Assembly: GCA_036426205.1 (NCBI GenBank)
Contig: CM071568.1
Location: 216,402,761-216,466,760, forward strand
DNA length: 64,000 nucleotides
Origin: Ascaphus truei
Taxonomy: Eukaryota > Chordata > Amphibia > Anura > Ascaphidae
Reading direction: 5' to 3'
This document shows, piece by piece, positions 1 to 11,215 of this stretch. The first letter of the stretch is position 1; every line of letters starts with the position of its first letter. The position numbers and the translations under genes are program-made. The notes under the pieces are model-generated. The model was not told the DNA's origin. It saw nothing but the letters and a program-made list of their open reading frames with translations, and did not search any database.

Positions 1-467
1 AAGCAACATGAGTCACAGGGCTCGAGTACCAGCGTGTAGGCCATGTCCAGAGTGATTGTGCGCCCGCGCGCAAGCTGCGCGATCAAAACAATGTACCTGG
101 ATCGGAGCGTCCATACTGCGCACGCATGTGCATGTGATGTGTTTTGTCGTCACGCGATAGGGCGGTCATGTGCGCAGTTCAGCCAATGAGAGTGAACCAC
201 TCACGTGACGTCACCTGCACGCCCCTGGCATACACCCCCCAGGCGCCACTATTTGGCCAGGTATCGTCCGGGCAACATGAGCATCTGATGTCACAGCGTG
301 CTCACTCTCCCCCTGGACGAGGCCTGATGGGAGATTTGTTGCTGCTTTTGCGATGCAATGAGAGTCTTAACTATCCATATCCTTGAGTGGTGAGAAAGCG
401 AGCAGCAAATGAGGGGACTGGATAGTGATTCCATGATCAGCAGCGCATATTAGGAGCTTTGCCTGTA

Positions 468-824
468 ATGAGAAAAATCTTTAATGGAATCGGGAGTGTC
501 ACGCTGAGGAAATGGATCGATGATCTATCACCAGTCACTCTGTATAATGATGCGCACATGGATTTGGAGCCTCACATACCAGTATCACAGGATAAGCATT
601 GCCTAAAATCTAAAATTGAATATATGCTTATAGACCCCACAAGGGCGTCACTCAAAAAGACATTGCCCCATTGTTATTTGGCAGTAAAAGTTTTAAAACA
701 GCCGGTCACGGAACCAGGGATCAAAACATTTTTTACGCGTTTTTTCCCCACTTCTGACAATTTTTGTTGGGTGTCTTTGTGTCATTTTGATATTCCTGAT
801 GTACAAAACACCCTAAAAAAGTAG
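468..824 (+). CDS. Unidentified 118-codon ORF
   Basis: The frame runs from an ATG at 468 to a TAG at 822-824. The translation contains an acidic/aromatic middle and a C-terminus rich in Phe, Cys and Trp around 'FFTRFFPTSDNFCW'. There is no signal peptide, transmembrane run or recognised domain. It could be the tail of a gene from an old endogenous retroelement, an isolated exon, or chance; the coding status is weakly supported. Confidence 0.15.
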   Translation: MRKIFNGIGSVTLRKWIDDLSPVTLYNDAHMDLEPHIPVSQDKHCLKSKIEYMLIDPTRASLKKTLPHCYLAVKVLKQPVTEPGIKTFFTRFFPTSDNFCWVSLCHFDIPDVQNTLKK

Positions 825-1095
825 GGCACAAGGGAATAATTTAAAAGACACTTGAGGAATTGTCATATGAAACACTGAGGCCAAATAGAAATTTGGAGAG
901 AAAAAAAAGTTACACTAAGGGAAGAAGGCAGCATGGTAAAATCAAGTGATCTCTAGATGCATTTTGTGTGCTTTTGAATGGTTGCTAGTTTGTGTCCAAT
1001 GCATCCTGGTTATTAAGGCTTCTCCTGACCTGTTTAATGACCTATCGGCTTCTATTCTGTCATCATAAAGGCTGATGTCACAGACATTAGCAGGC

Positions 1096-1237
1096 TATAT
1101 AACGGGCCATCTCCTGCTAGACACAGCAGTTGTTTGTATGGCAGCAAGATAGTATCATGGAGCTACATCTGTACCACCAAGTAGAGCATCACGACAATGG
1201 CGAAGGTGGTAAGAAACAAGCTGATGACAAAAAATAA
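1096..1237 (+). promoter_or_regulatory. TATA-box-like site followed by a 26-codon ORF
   Basis: A TATATAA at 1096-1102 lies about 55 bases before an ATG at 1157 in fair context. The ORF runs to a TAA at 1235-1237 and starts MELHLYHQVEHH. A GGTAAGA at about 1208 could be a splice donor after 16-17 codons. This spacing resembles a small first exon under a TATA promoter, as in a gene or in a retroelement promoter. The function is unknown and chance is possible. Confidence 0.2.
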
Positions 1238-1599
1238 ATAAAATAGGGGAAGCAATGATGTTTAAAAGAAAGTAGGGAGTGAAATAAGGGATGATCTTAT
1301 AAAAAAGGAGTGGATTAAAAGAAGATAATTATATTGGTGATTTGACTACTCTCTGTAGGCTGAACATTGGACTGGTCTTTGGGGTGAAATGGAATGAGGA
1401 GCGGACGACAGTTAACCTCTTTGAAGAGCTCAATGAATCTCGGTGTATTAAACGCATTATTATGGAGAAAGGGCCACTGATCCTAATACGTAGATTAGAG
1501 ATGTCACATAAAGTACTGCAGGCAGTTCACATTTTCAATCTGGTTACATAGTAGATGAGATTGAACAGACATGTCCATCAACTTCAACCTGTGCTAATT

Positions 1600-2215
1600 C
1601 TAGACAATAGAAACTTTATTCTATATTTGTATGTACAGTATATTTATCCAGAGGAAGGTAAACAAAAAACCTGTTAAAAAGCAGGGGTCCCAGTACCGAT
1701 CCTTGAAGTACTCCACTCACAGCTTTTGCCCAGTCTGAAAAATTTCCACTTATGATAACTCTCTGTTGTCTATCCTTCAAATTTAGATCCAGGTGCAAAT
1801 ACTTTTACAGAGTCCAATTTGTTTTATTTTATACACTAACTTTGTGTTTGGCACTATATCAAAAGCCTTTGCAAAATGTAAGTAGTAGCCACATCAACGG
1901 CATTACCCTGTTCTAAAGTCCTACTTACCCCCTCAAAGAAACTAATAAGGTTAGTTTGGCACGACCCACCCTTCATAAATCCATGCTGACTATTACTAAT
2001 AATTTTGTTATCTATTAGGTATTCCTGAATATTATCCCATACTAAACCTTCAAGTAGCTTCCCCACTATTGATGTTAGGCTTACAGGTCTGTAATTCCCC
2101 GGTTGTGATCTAGCTCTCTTTTTAAATATAGGTGCCACGTCTGCTTTACACCAATTTTGTGGTACTGAGCCTCTGGGAATGGAGTAATTGAATATTAAAT
2201 GTAATGGTTTTACTT
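1600..2215 (-). pseudogene. CR1-like LINE reverse transcriptase fragment
   Basis: Read on the minus strand, 2138-1854 encodes RT motifs typical of CR1/jockey-type LINEs: 'APIFKK', then 'NYRPVSLTSIVGKLLE' and 'ISNSQHGFMKGGSCQTNL'. 1798-1616 continues in another frame with 'LQGSVLGPLLFN', the motif just before the catalytic strand. At least one frameshift separates the parts, the catalytic FADD-type motif is not seen, and both ends are missing. It is a dead internal fragment of about 180 codons. CR1 is favoured over L2 or Rex1 by the HGF/GGSCQTNL wording; the clade call is by eye. Confidence 0.7.
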
Positions 2216-2235
2216 ACTGAACGTAGCTCCTTAAC

Positions 2236-2440
2236 AGCTCTTTGATGTATGTATGTATGTCTTTATTTATAAAGCGCCATTAATGTACATAGCGCTTCAC
2301 AGTAGTAATACACGATAAATAACAAATAATACAAATAACAGATCATGCGAAAAAGTGCTTCAGACATAAAAGTAACATTTAGGAAAAGGAGTCCCTGCTC
2401 CGAACAGCTTACAATCTAATTGGTTGGAGGAACATACATA
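2236..2440. repeat. SINE-like repeat
   Basis: The stretch carries 'tttatttataaagcgcc', 'gtacatagcgctt' and near its end 'agcttacaatctaa', an arrangement I know from widespread short interspersed repeats in amphibian genomes. A GTAT tetranucleotide run precedes it. No Pol III A/B box pair is clear, so this may be only the 3' body of a SINE or a LINE tail. Confidence 0.45.
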
Positions 2441-2705
2441 TACAGTATGAGGGCATACTGGTAAGTGCGTCTGCAAGGGGCCAAGCTTTATGTATCAGGT
2501 GTATAGTGTTAGCCACGGATTACTCATATGCTTCGTTACGCAGGTGTGTTTTAAGGTGGGTCTTGAGGACACGCCCACGGACGGTGGTGCATGGAAGCTT
2601 GAAGTTTGAGCTCCTGCCCGCCGGCGCGATTATATGATTATATACCGGCAACTTACTCTCAATTCCCAGCAATAAAGACAGCCTCAGCTATCTGAACGGC
2701 AGGGG

Positions 2706-3737
2706 ATGCCGTTGCACACAAGAAAAGGCAGAAGAGTTACCTCAGTTGCAAGTTATTTCCATAAGACCCCTCTCAAATCCCCTGCAGCAATGGCGACAGG
2801 CGGGAGAGGAAAAGACAAGAACAGAGAAAAGCCTCCCCCTGTTACAGCTACTGACACGGGCGGCGAAGACACAGATGTTGAATCTACCAGACCTCCATCT
2901 GGATCCGGAGATCAGGAATGGACAAGAGTAAAGGACATAAAAGAACTCTGTGGGGAGATGAGGAGATTCTTCAAGTCAGAGCTCTGGGCCCTGCGCAAAG
3001 ATTTAGATGCCCTTGGGATTCAAACAAATACCCTAGAATTGAAATCGGACGAAACAATTGTGGCCTTACACCATACTAAGGCAGAAGTTGCCTCTTTATC
3101 TGCACAATTAAAAGATATGGGGGACAAGCTGGAAGACTCCGATAATAGAGATCGAAGAAACAACCTCCGCATCAGAGGGGTCCCAGAAGCAGTAGTAGAC
3201 CCAGAAGACTTTATCACCAGATGGGTAGAACACCTAATACCAGAGGGCACTGACTTGAACAGACACCTGGATAGATGCCACAGAGCACTGCGCTCCCGCC
3301 CTCAGCCTGGAGAGCCCCCCAGGGATATCATCGTTAGATTCCATTTTTTCAAAACTAAGGAATCTATTGCCCAAAGTACCAGGAATCAAAAATGTATTAC
3401 ATTTGATGAGGTCCAATTCCAGGTTTTTCAAGACCTAGCCCCTTCTACACTGGCCCGGAGGAGAGGCCTGGGGCTAGTGACAAAAACACTGAGAGACAAC
3501 AATCTCAAGTACCGCTGGCTGTTCTCCTTCGCTCTGTTAGTAATTAAAAATGGTAATGCACATACCTTACGCAGACCGGAAGATGGGGACGCATTCCTCC
3601 GTAAGCTGGGCCTGGGACAGACATTGGAGTCTCCCCGGGTCTCCCCACACGCTTCCCCAATGAGGGGTGAGGTCCCACCACCCACGTGGAGTATAGCAGA
3701 CTCCGCTGCATCCGCTCCTTCCAAAGTCAGGAAATGA
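2706..3737 (+). CDS. L1-type ORF1 protein (RNA-binding chaperone)
   Basis: The protein of 343 residues coats LINE RNA and acts as a nucleic-acid chaperone in the retrotransposition particle. The N-terminus is basic, and a likely coiled coil spans about residues 75-150 (heptad-like 'LSAQLKDMGDKLEDSDN'). An RRM-like core begins with 'RRNNLRIRGVPE' (about residues 155-165), as in L1 ORF1p, and a C-terminal domain follows ('DEVQFQVFQDLAPSTLARRR', about 238-257). The start is the ATG at 2706. The frame is fully open, unusual beside the broken ORF2. A short Ser/Pro-rich tail ends it. Confidence 0.75.
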   Translation: MPLHTRKGRRVTSVASYFHKTPLKSPAAMATGGRGKDKNREKPPPVTATDTGGEDTDVESTRPPSGSGDQEWTRVKDIKELCGEMRRFFKSELWALRKDLDALGIQTNTLELKSDETIVALHHTKAEVASLSAQLKDMGDKLEDSDNRDRRNNLRIRGVPEAVVDPEDFITRWVEHLIPEGTDLNRHLDRCHRALRSRPQPGEPPRDIIVRFHFFKTKESIAQSTRNQKCITFDEVQFQVFQDLAPSTLARRRGLGLVTKTLRDNNLKYRWLFSFALLVIKNGNAHTLRRPEDGDAFLRKLGLGQTLESPRVSPHASPMRGEVPPPTWSIADSAASAPSKVRK

Positions 3738-5209
3738 GCCGAGTGGGAGCACCCACAGAAGAACCCAGCGGATCGAGCAGAAGGCCCCTGATAGAAGTTA
3801 TCTCACCTGGTTCTTCTGTCTGCACCATTCCAGTGAGCCCCGTTGAGAACGCATCTCTGAGAGGCCCGACTTTCGTCGGCAAGATGGCGGCCATCCCTCC
3901 CCTTCCGGCCCCTCCTCCCCTCTTCCGGCATCCCACGATGACGTGGGGGATGCGGATTGGTGGAGGTGGACGGTGACGTCGGGACTGGGGGGGAGGACGA
4001 GGAGCGACCGGGGTGCTCTACTAGGAACACTAATTTCATTCTTCCCCAGCCGCTCGCACCAGAGGAGCAGACATTAGTCGAACAAGGGACACCGGTCCCT
4101 TTCTGGACATGCTCTCACCCCAGCAAAGGACTGAGCTCACGAACGACGGGGGGTAACTGGGTATAGGGGTATCACAAGAGACCAATATTTCTTAGCCCAC
4201 TAAAAAGACGTAATTTATAACCCTAAATAAAGGTCACAGACCGTGAGACTAGGGGGAAGTCATAGCTCAGATAGGATTCAATATATAATTAAGGCTATAT
4301 CCTGAGGGGCATATGGATAGTTCAATTAGGCTTTACAGGATTATTTACAAAAGTTATTCACTTAGGTATATATAGGCTTATTCAAGATTTACAAGCAAGG
4401 TACCTGTATATATACGCATTAAGGTTTCACAAGCTAAATGAGTTAAACAAGTTAGCCGGGTTATTTGGGTTTGATAGGCTTTGTAGGCGACAAAGGTTAA
4501 ATAGGTTATACAGGCTACGTAGATAAAGGAAGTGGCTTACTATATCCATTAGGACAGTCACGGGAGGGAATAGGCCTCCCCCTTAATTATTTGTAAATAT
4601 ACATCTACCCTGCCGTACATATTTCTATACTATTTTGTAAGAAAGGTTGTTCATATATTTTATATGTTATTACTGTTAGCTGCCGGTAATTGTTAAAAAC
4701 GAAAACTTATCCGGTACAAGTTAATATATTTTGTTTCAGGTTGCGCTGGCGGGGCTCTACCCCCCCGTTGCAGGCGTCTCCACTCCCGACCCATAGTTAT
4801 ACAATGGGTCATGTTAAAGTCCCTAAGAGGCCAGTCCCACGGGACACAGATCAGTCCACTTTTCCAGACGATCTGTCCGGCTCTACCTATGGGCACAAGG
4901 ATCCCACTCGGGTGGAACCAGAGGGGATCCGGCCCTTTCTATGTTTTTTTGCCAATAGAGATATTTCGATAAAACTAACTGTGTTGTCTTCATGTTTTCT
5001 GTATGTTACACGTCTCCCCGCCCCCTCCTTCTCTCATGTTTCCCCACCACCTCCTCTCCCTCACTTAGCAGATAAAGGTATGGCCTTCCACGGACCCTTC
5101 AGAACTCATCTCTCCAATTCATCAGCCAACCCAATCATCCGTTTTCCCGGCCCTGGACGAGGGATAAGATTATCATATAGGAGCTGCACTACACACCCAC
5201 TAACATAAA
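3738..5209 (+). other. Long spacer between LINE ORF1 and ORF2
   Basis: This 1.47 kb spacer is much longer than the short inter-ORF gap of mammalian L1. Its first 300 bases are GC-rich with an AAGATGGCGGC (YY1-type) site at about 3882 and a CRE-like TGACGTCG near 3974. The middle, 4180-4700, is AT-rich and repetitive ('aggctt', 'aggtta' motifs). An open frame at 4690-5208 abuts ORF2 but has no recognisable domain. The spacer may be the leader of a second copy or an inserted element; I see no other gene. Confidence 0.4.
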
Positions 5210-6481
5210 ATGGCGCTTAGCATCATCTCACACAATGTAAAAGGTTTTAATAGCCCCACTAAACGCAAAATAGCCTTCACAGAATACAAGCGACGAGGCG
5301 CTGATGTATTGATGCTCCAAGAAACACACTTTAGCGATAGTAGTGCCCCTCGCTTCATGGACAAACAATTCTCTAAGTTTTATCTTTCGTCGGCTCCTAA
5401 AACAAAAAGGGGGGGGATTGCTATACTCTTTCACAACAGGATCCCTTTTGTCACTAAGACAATAAAAAGGGATAAGGAAGGCCGATACATCATTCTAACA
5501 GGCACCATACACGAACAACCTATCACATTTGCGGCTGTGTATGCTCCCTGTGAGCAAGATGCGACTTTTTTTGACACCTTCTTTCAAACCCTATACACCA
5601 TAGCACATGGTCATCTGATTGTCGCAGGGGATTTCAATATCGCCCTCCAACCAGCCATAGATAGGTCTAGCACCCCTAAAGAGAACAACAAAAAAGTCAG
5701 TCTCTCCCTGACTACAGGCCTCCGTAAAAACCATTTATCAGATATCTGGAGAGAATTACACCCATTAGAGAGAGATTACACATTCTATTCCCATCCTCAT
5801 AATTCATACAGTAGAATCGACTACTTCGTTTCTAGTAGACTGGTCCCGTTGGTCGCCCGAGCGGACATCCATGATATTTCATGGTCCGACCATGCACCTA
5901 TAGAGCTAAGGTGTAACCAAATCAAACATGACAGGCTTGGAGCAAACTGGAAATTAAACGAATCCCTTTTGAAAATCCCAGATATATGCGAACACATTGG
6001 TAAAGAACTCAACCAATTCTTTGAAATCAACACAGGCTCTGTGGAATCCCAGTTGGTTCTCTGGGAGGCTAACAAGGCGACCCTCAGAGGTACGTTGATA
6101 AGTGTCGCAGCAAGAAGCAAAAGGGAGAGGGATGCTAAAATTACCACTCTTCAGACTAAATTAAGCTCCCTCTCTGAGAGACACAAAAAGAAGCCAGATC
6201 CGCTGGTCCTCAAAGATTTGAAGGACATTAGAATTGAATTGAACATGCTTCTGACGTCCAGGGCAGATAATACACTTTGTTGGTCGAGGAGGAAATTTTA
6301 TGAGAGGGCTAACAGGCCAGATACGAAGCTGGCCCGACTTCTTCGAAACAGGCAGGCAAATTATAATATCCAAGCGATTAGATTAAAGTTGGGCGCCACT
6401 TCGGCCAACCCTAAAAATATAGTAGACGAATTTGGCAAATTTTACGAATCTTTATACAACGGAGAGCAAACTCGAATCTAG
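5210..6481 (+). CDS. L1-type ORF2, endonuclease part (truncated)
   Basis: This 423-residue open part is the APE-type endonuclease that nicks target DNA to prime reverse transcription. The motifs are in order: 'SHNVKGFNSP' near residue 7, 'QETHF' about 38-42, 'AVYAPC' about 109, 'GDFNIAL' about 140, 'RIDYFVSS' about 203 and 'SDHAPI' about 225. The catalytic Asn, Glu, Asp and His positions of this family all look present. The frame stops at 6481, before the polymerase. A full ORF2 is roughly 1200 residues, so about a third remains here. Confidence 0.75.
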   Translation: MALSIISHNVKGFNSPTKRKIAFTEYKRRGADVLMLQETHFSDSSAPRFMDKQFSKFYLSSAPKTKRGGIAILFHNRIPFVTKTIKRDKEGRYIILTGTIHEQPITFAAVYAPCEQDATFFDTFFQTLYTIAHGHLIVAGDFNIALQPAIDRSSTPKENNKKVSLSLTTGLRKNHLSDIWRELHPLERDYTFYSHPHNSYSRIDYFVSSRLVPLVARADIHDISWSDHAPIELRCNQIKHDRLGANWKLNESLLKIPDICEHIGKELNQFFEINTGSVESQLVLWEANKATLRGTLISVAARSKRERDAKITTLQTKLSSLSERHKKKPDPLVLKDLKDIRIELNMLLTSRADNTLCWSRRKFYERANRPDTKLARLLRNRQANYNIQAIRLKLGATSANPKNIVDEFGKFYESLYNGEQTRI

Positions 6482-7350
6482 CAAAACTTACTGAGGCAGA
6501 CAGAGAGAGTCTGGGGGCTGAATTTACTGTGGAAGAGATAGCCACGGTTATAAAGGAATTAAAACCATCTAAGGCCCCGGGCCCTGAAGGCTTCTCAGGG
6601 ATATATTATAAGAAGTTCTGCAAAGTACTTGCCCCTAGGCTGCTACGCATGTTTAACGCGATATTAGCGGTAGTCCCAATCCCCGGAGAGATGCTTCGGG
6701 CGTTTATATACTAATCCATAAATCGTGCAAAGATCCACTGGATTGTAAAAGCTATAGACCAATTTCCCTAATTAATACTGATATCAAAATCTACGCCAAA
6801 CTGTTGGCCAATAGACTGAGTCAGATCCTGCCCAGACTGATACATCCAGATCAAGTCGGTTTTATTAAAGGTAGACAAGCAGCGGATAACACCCGACGAA
6901 TCATTGATCTGGGAATCAATTTGGGAAAAGGTGGGATATCTACGCCTTAGGGACCTGGAGGCAAATGGTACAAAAATTAAATCATTTGAACATATAAGAT
7001 CCGAAAGAAACATCTCTCACTCTGAATTTTTTAGGTACCTTCAGGTCCGAGCATTTTATAACAAATCCGCCCCGTAACTAGTACTGACTAATTTCGAAAA
7101 GCTCTGTCTGGCAGAATCAGACACATCGGGACTCACATCGCAGTTATACGGAGAGGTGGTCGGTTCTATCAGCCCAACTCAGCGTCACCCGAAATACAGA
7201 GCCCAGTGGGAATCAGATCTAGGAGAATCCCTGGAGGATGATGACTGGAATAATATTTATCTAGCCGCAGCCAAAAGCTCAATTTGTACCACACTAAGGG
7301 AGAATGCATATAAGGTCCTAATGAGATGGTACCACACTGCACTAAAATGA
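6482..7350 (+). pseudogene. L1-type ORF2 RT and C-terminal remnant
   Basis: This continues ORF2 in shifting frames. 6529-6714 encodes the RT entry motif ('LKPSKAPGPEGFSGIYYKKF'). About 6710-6930 in another frame gives 'SYRPISLINTDIKIYAKLLA', 'HPDQVGFIKGRQAADNTRR'. From about 6945 the text jumps to the region downstream of the polymerase ('SEFFRYLQVRAFYNKS'), and 7156-7350 ends with 'ENAYKVLMRWYHT'. The catalytic FADD region is absent, so an internal deletion joined the fingers to the C-terminal domain. Confidence 0.7.
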
Positions 7351-8575
7351 TCAAGTGTGTTACTCGCTGCATATATATATAAACTGGTTATATACATCCT
7401 CGTGTATGTACTTATTGTATATGTGGGTCCTGTATAGGCAACCTTCTACATCCCTAGAACCCTACACAGGTGGAGGCGCTGAAACCGAGAACGTTCCAGA
7501 GGATTCACCCCAGGCTCTCACTAGCGGAGGCTCAGACCTCCTGTGAGCCTGACAGGTATACTGCACCACACCTGGTAACACATAGGTTTCCACCCACACA
7601 CGCGGTATCTGTGCTTGGGATAGAGGGAATACCCGTTACATATATATCTAACATACCCTAGCTCACTAAGAGTACAAATAACCAACGCACCATGCAGGGC
7701 GCAATCCTCCAATTCACCACAGGAGACCCTTAGTCACTTAACCCTTTAGTGTCCTCATGGAGCCCACCCTTATAGGCGTGATCAGTGCCTGTGTTGTACC
7801 AGTATGTTGGTGCACTTTATAGACAGTACCTGCCGGGCGCTCCAGCACCCGGTCCGCAACTCTTCAAAAAGGATCCGCCGATCCACGATCTCCTCCGTGA
7901 CATCCTCCAGGGGTGGTCCCACCCGGGTAATCTCTCTCTTTCTGGTGAGGCCTGGTCCCAGATCTTTCTTCAGGGAGTGCAGTGTCCGCTGTGTCCCTAA
8001 ACTATCACTGCAGTGCTAAGGGGTAGGTTCCCTATTCTAGGGCCTGTCCCTGGAGCAGCCACAAACTCAATGAATGACTCAGGGCCTATCTGGGGCCTAG
8101 GGGGTATGCTGTCCTAGTGCAGAGGCTACATGCCTCTCTGCACGGACCCTCTGCCCCTATCCCTGTCTGGCATACACTAACGTGGTCCCTAGTCAGTGAC
8201 TGTATCCTGTCTTGCCAGCAAATCCTTGCTCCCTATTCGCTCCCTGGTGGTCGCCCCTAAGGTTCATGGGACTTGTAGTCCCTGCCAATAGCCTCTCCTG
8301 ATTGGCCCTGCTTCGCACGCTGTCCCCTGCACATGCGCAAGGTCTCTGAGGGCTCCGTCTCACACACTGACTCACTGCGCATGCGCAACCTCCAAGATGG
8401 CGGCGCCTTCAGCCCTACACCACCGATAGCCCCCGGCGACGCGCTCGCCACTCCTGATTGCCAGTGGGGATCTCCTGCCTCCCCTCCGCCGGCACCCATG
8501 CCAGCACGCACCAGTGCGCCCACAAAGCAGATGACCCCCCCTTTCTCCCGCAGCAGTTAAGGGACCCCGGGGAGC
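7351..8575 (+). repeat. GC-rich LTR-like sequence
   Basis: No coding exon is seen. The motif 'tggaggcgctg' at 7471-7481 also occurs just after another LTR-like segment (16869). The 3' half is CpG-rich, with GCGCATGCGC palindromes and CAAGATGGCGGC at about 8393, motifs that recur in several repeats of this window. I read the region as part of an LTR retroelement or its promoter, but the ends were not defined. Confidence 0.3.
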
Positions 8576-10216
8576 CTGGTTACATTTGTAAAGAAATTGT
8601 AATCCCATCATTAGCCAAACATAATACACTGATATACATAAATTTAGCAAACCCAAAGAGATAGAAAACTTTTTAAATAAATCAGTTCTGTAGTTTTAGA
8701 TAATACTGCCTGCATTTATTTTTTAAACTCCTAATGCTATTATTAATTTTTTTAAGGTACTGATCATGCTTTGGTTGCTACAGCGACCATTTAGAAAGTC
8801 ATATCCACGTCCTCTTTTTAAACAGGCTCTGACACACACCTTTTTTTTAGCTCTGTCCTTTGGCAACAAAGTATCACAAACAGATCTGTTACTGAGTTCC
8901 AAACAGCAGACTGTCTATTACTCTGAAAGCTATAACAATAATGTGTTACACTTAGTAAAATAATGGTACATATCAGTGTAGCATTTCATAGACCGCAGCA
9001 CAAAGTTAGAAGGCGGCCATTATGTTAGGACCACAATCAGGATTTTGACAAATCAATAACAGGAGCACCAAACGATTGCCACCTTAGGTAAGAATGTAGA
9101 ATTATACAGTGTCACATGCTTTACATATAAAAAATAAGAAAAACAAAAAGAAGTCGGACAAAATGTAGTATTGCTGCTCGAGACAGAAAATAATGAGTTC
9201 CAGGGAAAGATCTTGATACAGAGCGCACACACCTATTTTCTCACACCTCCGCCTCTTCTCACACTCATCCCCTTTCTCTATCGCACACTCCACACTCACA
9301 GCGGGGAGGCAGCGATCCAGCTCTCCCCTCTCTCCTCTATACCGAGCAGGGAGAGGAGAGTGAGTAGAAGCAGATAACAGCCTCGCTGTCTCCAGACTAC
9401 ACAGAACATGCCAGCTGAGCAGTCGGCATAATGTTTCCGCTGGGGGCCGCAGCACCCCAGGGTGCCACGGCACCCAAGGCAACTTCTGGCAGACGGCAAT
9501 GTTATTTGTTGTCGTTATGGATTGGCTTGCAGAAAAGGCCTTACACAAGCCATCAGACCAGTGCAATCCTGTTCCCAGAGATTCCCTGTATAATGTTAAA
9601 AAATAAAAAAAAAGTTGCAATACTAGGTCAACTCTGAAAAGCACAACAGTAAATATCAGGCTCTACCATACACAATTGGGAATGGAAATAATGCAAAGCT
9701 GCAGTGGCTGCAATAATTGAATTATAATGACCTTATGAATTTGACATTGACAGCTGAGTTTCTGAGGCACCAAAATTATTTGAGCTGATTATATCCCCCA
9801 AATTCCCTTTCCTTTAGGGGTGCCAACTGTATGTTGTTCGTCTATGACCGGCAACCAAGATACATCCGCTTGTTAGATAAAAGGCAAGATATGTTGCAAA
9901 AATATTACTTTCATTATTGAAAGATTTCCTCAGATTTTGCTAATTTTTGCACGTTGAAAATATTGCATATACATTTTTATTGAAGTGAAAAAAATAATAA
10001 TACATTTCGTGGGAAGACCAGAGAAGTATTCTGGAAAAAGAGAGGATATTTGTGGTACATTGAATGCCCCCCCCCCCCCCCCTGTGAACAGTAGAAGGAC
10101 TGAGCTACTATACCGCATCTCTTACTTCTCCCTTCCTGGAACCTACTTTCCCTTACCAGAGTTGCACTGAAGCAATAAGACCTAAAATACCCCTCTTCCT
10201 ATTTCTTAACTTCATC
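8576..10216. other. Intergenic sequence with short-element remnants
   Basis: No gene is recognised. 8670-8700 ('aaataaatcagttctgtag') resembles the interior of the TTAA-flanked short elements at 13795 and 28133, so an old copy probably lies here. 9240-9360 is CT-rich. A C homopolymer of about 16 bases is at 10066-10081. The open frames on both strands have no domain features. Confidence 0.4.
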
Positions 10217-10645
10217 CAGCGGCCAATCCGCCGCCCCTAGGCACTTACATATGCCGACCACCGCCTTTCTGCTGCCCTCCTGCTCCTTCAGATTCGCAGC
10301 GTCAAATGATGCCTCGGACGTCACCAGCGTGACGTCATACGGTGTCTCGTTGCCACGGTAACGCAACGTCGTGCTGTCATTTGACCCTGCGACGTCACAT
10401 TGCCATGGCAACAAGACGCTGTGCGACGTCACGTTGGTGACGTCCACGGCGTCATTTGACGCTGCGAATCAGGAGGAGGGCGGCAGAAAGGAGACAGCAA
10501 GGAGGCGCCCAGCATACTGTATGTAAGTGACTTCCCATCAGGCCCAATAGGCCCGAGAAAACTGCAAATATATATGGGGTGGACATTTTTGCCACCCCCA
10601 AATGTTGCCGCCCTAAACCCGGGTCTAATGGGAAATCTGCCACTG
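10217..10645. mobile_element. hAT-type nonautonomous element
   Basis: The left end begins CAGCGGCCAATCCGCC and the right end, reversed, begins CAGTGGCAGATTTCCC, so the ends are imperfect inverted repeats starting CAG(C/T)GGC. The flanking octamers ACTTCATC and ACCACATC match at 6 of 8 positions, as expected for an aged hAT target duplication. The interior is GC-rich with many GACGTCA and CCATGGCAAC-like motifs. It encodes no transposase. Confidence 0.5.
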
Positions 10646-10959
10646 ACCACATCCAAAAGCCTTGTTCCAGGCTAAACTTAAACAATGTGGCCCATATTTA
10701 TTAAGCGGTGTTATGGCATAAGACACCTTCCGGTGCTAGGAGATTCTTTACTGCCCATTGCTTTCCCCCCTCCTTTTCTTTCTCCGCTGTTTTTCCTTCT
10801 CTCCCCCCTCCCCCCCCTTTCTATGAACCCTTTATTTATATAATTTGCTTTCCTACCAACCAATAACGTTTGAAAGACTGGGTCTCAGAATAGTCTAATA
10901 CTCAGGGTGATCAAATAGGAGCCAACTGTGGTAGTCCTAGCTCCAGGAACAGTTGCTGG
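10646..10959. other. Intergenic, no feature seen
   Basis: The stretch is mixed sequence with a pyrimidine-rich run at about 10760-10820. I see no coding or repeat signal that I can name. Confidence 0.4.
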
Positions 10960-10984
10960 GGGGAAAAAAGCATTAGGTGGCCTT

Positions 10985-11215
10985 ATTCACCATGTCACTC
11001 AGTCACCCACCCAGTCACTCAGTCATCCACCCACCCACTCAGTCACTCACACACCCAGTCACCCACCCAGTCATCAGTCATCCACCCACCCACCCACCCA
11101 CCCAGTCACTCACACACCCAGTCAGTCACCCACCCACCCCCCCCATTCTCTCTCTCTCCCTTCCCACCCCCCATTCGTTCTCTCTCTCCCTTCCCACTCC
11201 CCATTCTTTCTCTCT
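10985..11215 (+). repeat. CACCCAGTCACT-type minisatellite and CT-rich tail
   Basis: From about 10985 to 11140 the sequence is a mixture of short units CACCCA, GTCACT and CAGTCATC in irregular tandem order. A C run follows, then two or three copies of a CCCATTC(T/G)(T/C)TCTCTCT unit. Open frames across it on either strand (Ser/His/Pro-rich) are by-products of the repeat. Confidence 0.75.

Larger units (their letters stand above)
1..1615. other. Unassigned region with short ORFs and a TATA-like site
   Basis: No gene is recognised here. The first 350 bases are CpG-rich and the rest is AT-rich. Two things stand out and are listed separately: an open frame at 468-824 and a TATA-box-like element at 1096 followed by a 26-codon ORF. 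A third open stretch at about 1342-1551 (+) follows a pyrimidine-rich run ending in TAG, so it could be an exon or part of an old retroelement. Nothing in its translation matches a family I know. Confidence 0.35.
2560..7350 (+). mobile_element. L1-type LINE, two ORFs, internally deleted
   Basis: The element has ORF1 (2706-3737), a long spacer (3738-5209) and ORF2 (from 5210). ORF2 keeps its endonuclease but loses frame in the RT. Joining of RT motif text to C-terminal text near 6930-6950 shows that the central polymerase region was deleted. The 5' boundary is uncertain and no poly(A) tail or clean target duplication was found. The 3' end stops at about 7350, where LTR-like sequence begins. 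The copy cannot move by itself. Confidence 0.8.
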
